From JACOXT01 sp964372855 (GTDB lineage: Bacteria; Patescibacteriota; Microgenomatia; Levybacterales; UBA12049): DNA of 13,793 nt. The stretch covers positions 1-13,793 of the forward strand of contig CAYJRY010000031.1 in NCBI GenBank assembly GCA_964372855.1, given 5' to 3'. Under the pieces are notes generated by a model that was given only the letters and a program-made list of their open reading frames with translations, was not told the origin of the DNA and did not search any database. Both the position numbers and the translations under genes were made by a program. Position 1 is the stretch's first letter. Each line of letters begins with the position of its first letter. This document shows, one piece after another, positions 12,677-13,793 of the stretch.

Positions 12677-13793
12677 ATGCTTATAACTAATGAACAGCTA
12701 AAAGCTTTGATTTTGAAAACAGGCCTTATTGATGAAAAAGGTTATACCAAAATCGAGCAGGAAGCAAAAAGTGCTGAGAGATCAATTTCTGAGATTTTAA
12801 TCGAGAAAGATGTTATAACGGATGAAAATTTAGGAATTCTTATATCTGATTTTCTTAAGATTCCTTTCATTGTTCTTGCAAAGACAACTATATCACCCGA
12901 CGTATTCAATATAATTCCAGAAAAAATAGCCCGAAAGCAAAAAGTAATTCCTTTTGCTCGCGACTCAACTGGAATAAAACTAGCTATGGCAGATCCATAC
13001 AACAAAGAAGTCGCATCTATGATCTCAAAAAAAATTGGATTACCCGTTACTACTTATTTAGCAACAGAGCAAGATATTTACAATACTTTAAGGATTTACA
13101 GAAAAGATTTACAAAAGACATTTAATGCTTTGGTTAAAAGTGAAACAGGTATGGATATTGGAAATATCAATGAAGTTCCAATATCAAAAGTAGTTGATTT
13201 ACTTATAAACTATGCGTATCAAGATAAGGCATCAGATGTTCATATAGAGCCTGAAGAAAAAGATTCTTTGGTCCGATTTAGAATAGATGGAGTTTTGCAT
13301 GATGTTTTGTTTTTGCCAAAAAGTCTTCATGACCAGATAATCACGAGAATAAAAATATTATCTAGACTTAGAACTGATGAGCATTTAGCGCCACAGGATG
13401 GAAAGTTAAGAATTGTTCTAGAAGAAGAAGAATTGGATGTCAGAGTATCAATTCTTCCAGTAACTGAAGGAGAAAAAGTAGTCTTGAGGTTATTATCATC
13501 AAGATTTCGAAAGTTTTCTCTCATGGATTTGGGAATGAATGAAAAGGACTTGAAAAGAGTAACAAATGCTTATAAGAAATCTTATGGCATGATTCTTTCA
13601 ACTGGTCCGACAGGAAGTGGAAAAACTACAAGTATTTACGCAATTCTAAAAATTCTAAATACCAGAGAGCAAAATATCACAACTATTGAGGATCCAGTTG
13701 AGTATAGAATAAAAGGAGTAAATCAAATAAACGTCAATACAAAAACAAATCTTACGTTCGCAAATGGTTTGAGGTCATTATTGAGGCAAGATC
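12677..13793 (+). CDS. pilB: Type IV pilus assembly / type II secretion ATPase, 3'-truncated
   Basis: Hexameric ATPase that powers pilus extension (PilB) or secretion pseudopilus assembly (GspE); the two cannot be told apart here. 372 codons are visible, then the window ends in the frame. N-terminal MshEN-type domain at about 1-150 (SISEILIEKDVITDENLGILISDFLKIPFI); its c-di-GMP motif is degenerate, so binding is doubtful. Then the N2 domain (ASDVHIEPEE, VRFRIDGVLHDV, LAPQDGKLRI), Walker A GPTGSGKTTS (310-319), the Asp-box IEDPVEYRI and the start of the LRSLLRQD segment. The Walker B and His box lie beyond the edge. The ATG at 12677 is the only fitting start and has no Shine-Dalgarno. Confidence 0.93.
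   Translation, partial: MLITNEQLKALILKTGLIDEKGYTKIEQEAKSAERSISEILIEKDVITDENLGILISDFLKIPFIVLAKTTISPDVFNIIPEKIARKQKVIPFARDSTGIKLAMADPYNKEVASMISKKIGLPVTTYLATEQDIYNTLRIYRKDLQKTFNALVKSETGMDIGNINEVPISKVVDLLINYAYQDKASDVHIEPEEKDSLVRFRIDGVLHDVLFLPKSLHDQIITRIKILSRLRTDEHLAPQDGKLRIVLEEEELDVRVSILPVTEGEKVVLRLLSSRFRKFSLMDLGMNEKDLKRVTNAYKKSYGMILSTGPTGSGKTTSIYAILKILNTREQNITTIEDPVEYRIKGVNQINVNTKTNLTFANGLRSLLRQD

Noticed and set aside
1..13793. CRISPR array, tRNA, rRNA, transposase or integrase
   Set aside because: I looked for regularly spaced repeats and for recognisable RNA or mobile-element proteins and saw none.

Overview
The window is AT-rich, densely packed bacterial DNA with short intergenic gaps and genes on both strands. 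TGA is used as a normal stop. The gene content is a str-operon fragment (S7, EF-G), a TrpR-like YerC/YecD regulator, single-domain response regulators and a PilB/GspE ATPase. Together with many genes lacking a Shine-Dalgarno site, this would fit a Candidate Phyla Radiation (Patescibacteria) genome. That assignment is an inference, and no marker here proves it.

Layout. (1) 1-338: 3' part of rpsG (ribosomal protein S7). (2) 457-1996: an interposed block between rpsG and fusA, which are usually adjacent. It holds a TrpR/YerC-like repressor gene on the minus strand, tightly bracketed by 31-bp imperfect direct repeats, then three small plus-strand genes with strong Shine-Dalgarno sites: two membrane proteins (one GlsB/YeaQ/YmgE-like) and a YtxH-like protein. 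A GC-rich pair of hairpins with complementary loops lies between the last two. (3) 2015-7323: fusA behind a promoter and an ATTCGAA-type repeat leader, followed with a 1-nt overlap by a secreted multidomain M23 peptidase and a small membrane-anchored protein, probably one operon. (4) 7347-7748 (minus): a GlcG/HbpS-family protein. (5) 7915-9922: two genes of uncertain function, the second a divergent YrdC/Sua5-like protein. (6) 10006-12662: a signalling island with a membrane GAF histidine kinase, a convergent single-domain response regulator, an HPt-like protein and a second single-domain response regulator. (7) 12677-end: a pilB/gspE ATPase cut by the window edge.

How the parts work together. 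The first block is translation. The M23 protein and its partner act at the cell surface. The kinase, HPt protein and two receivers could form a phosphorelay with no DNA-binding output, and the adjacent type IV pilus ATPase suggests (but does not show) that pilus activity is the target.

The clearest non-coding patterns are: the direct repeats and palindromes around the YerC-like gene; the tandem hairpins with complementary loops; promoters whose -10 box lies only 6-7 nt before the ATG at four genes (predicted leaderless mRNAs), against strong Shine-Dalgarno sites on four other genes; and a TTAG tetranucleotide tract between two divergent promoters.
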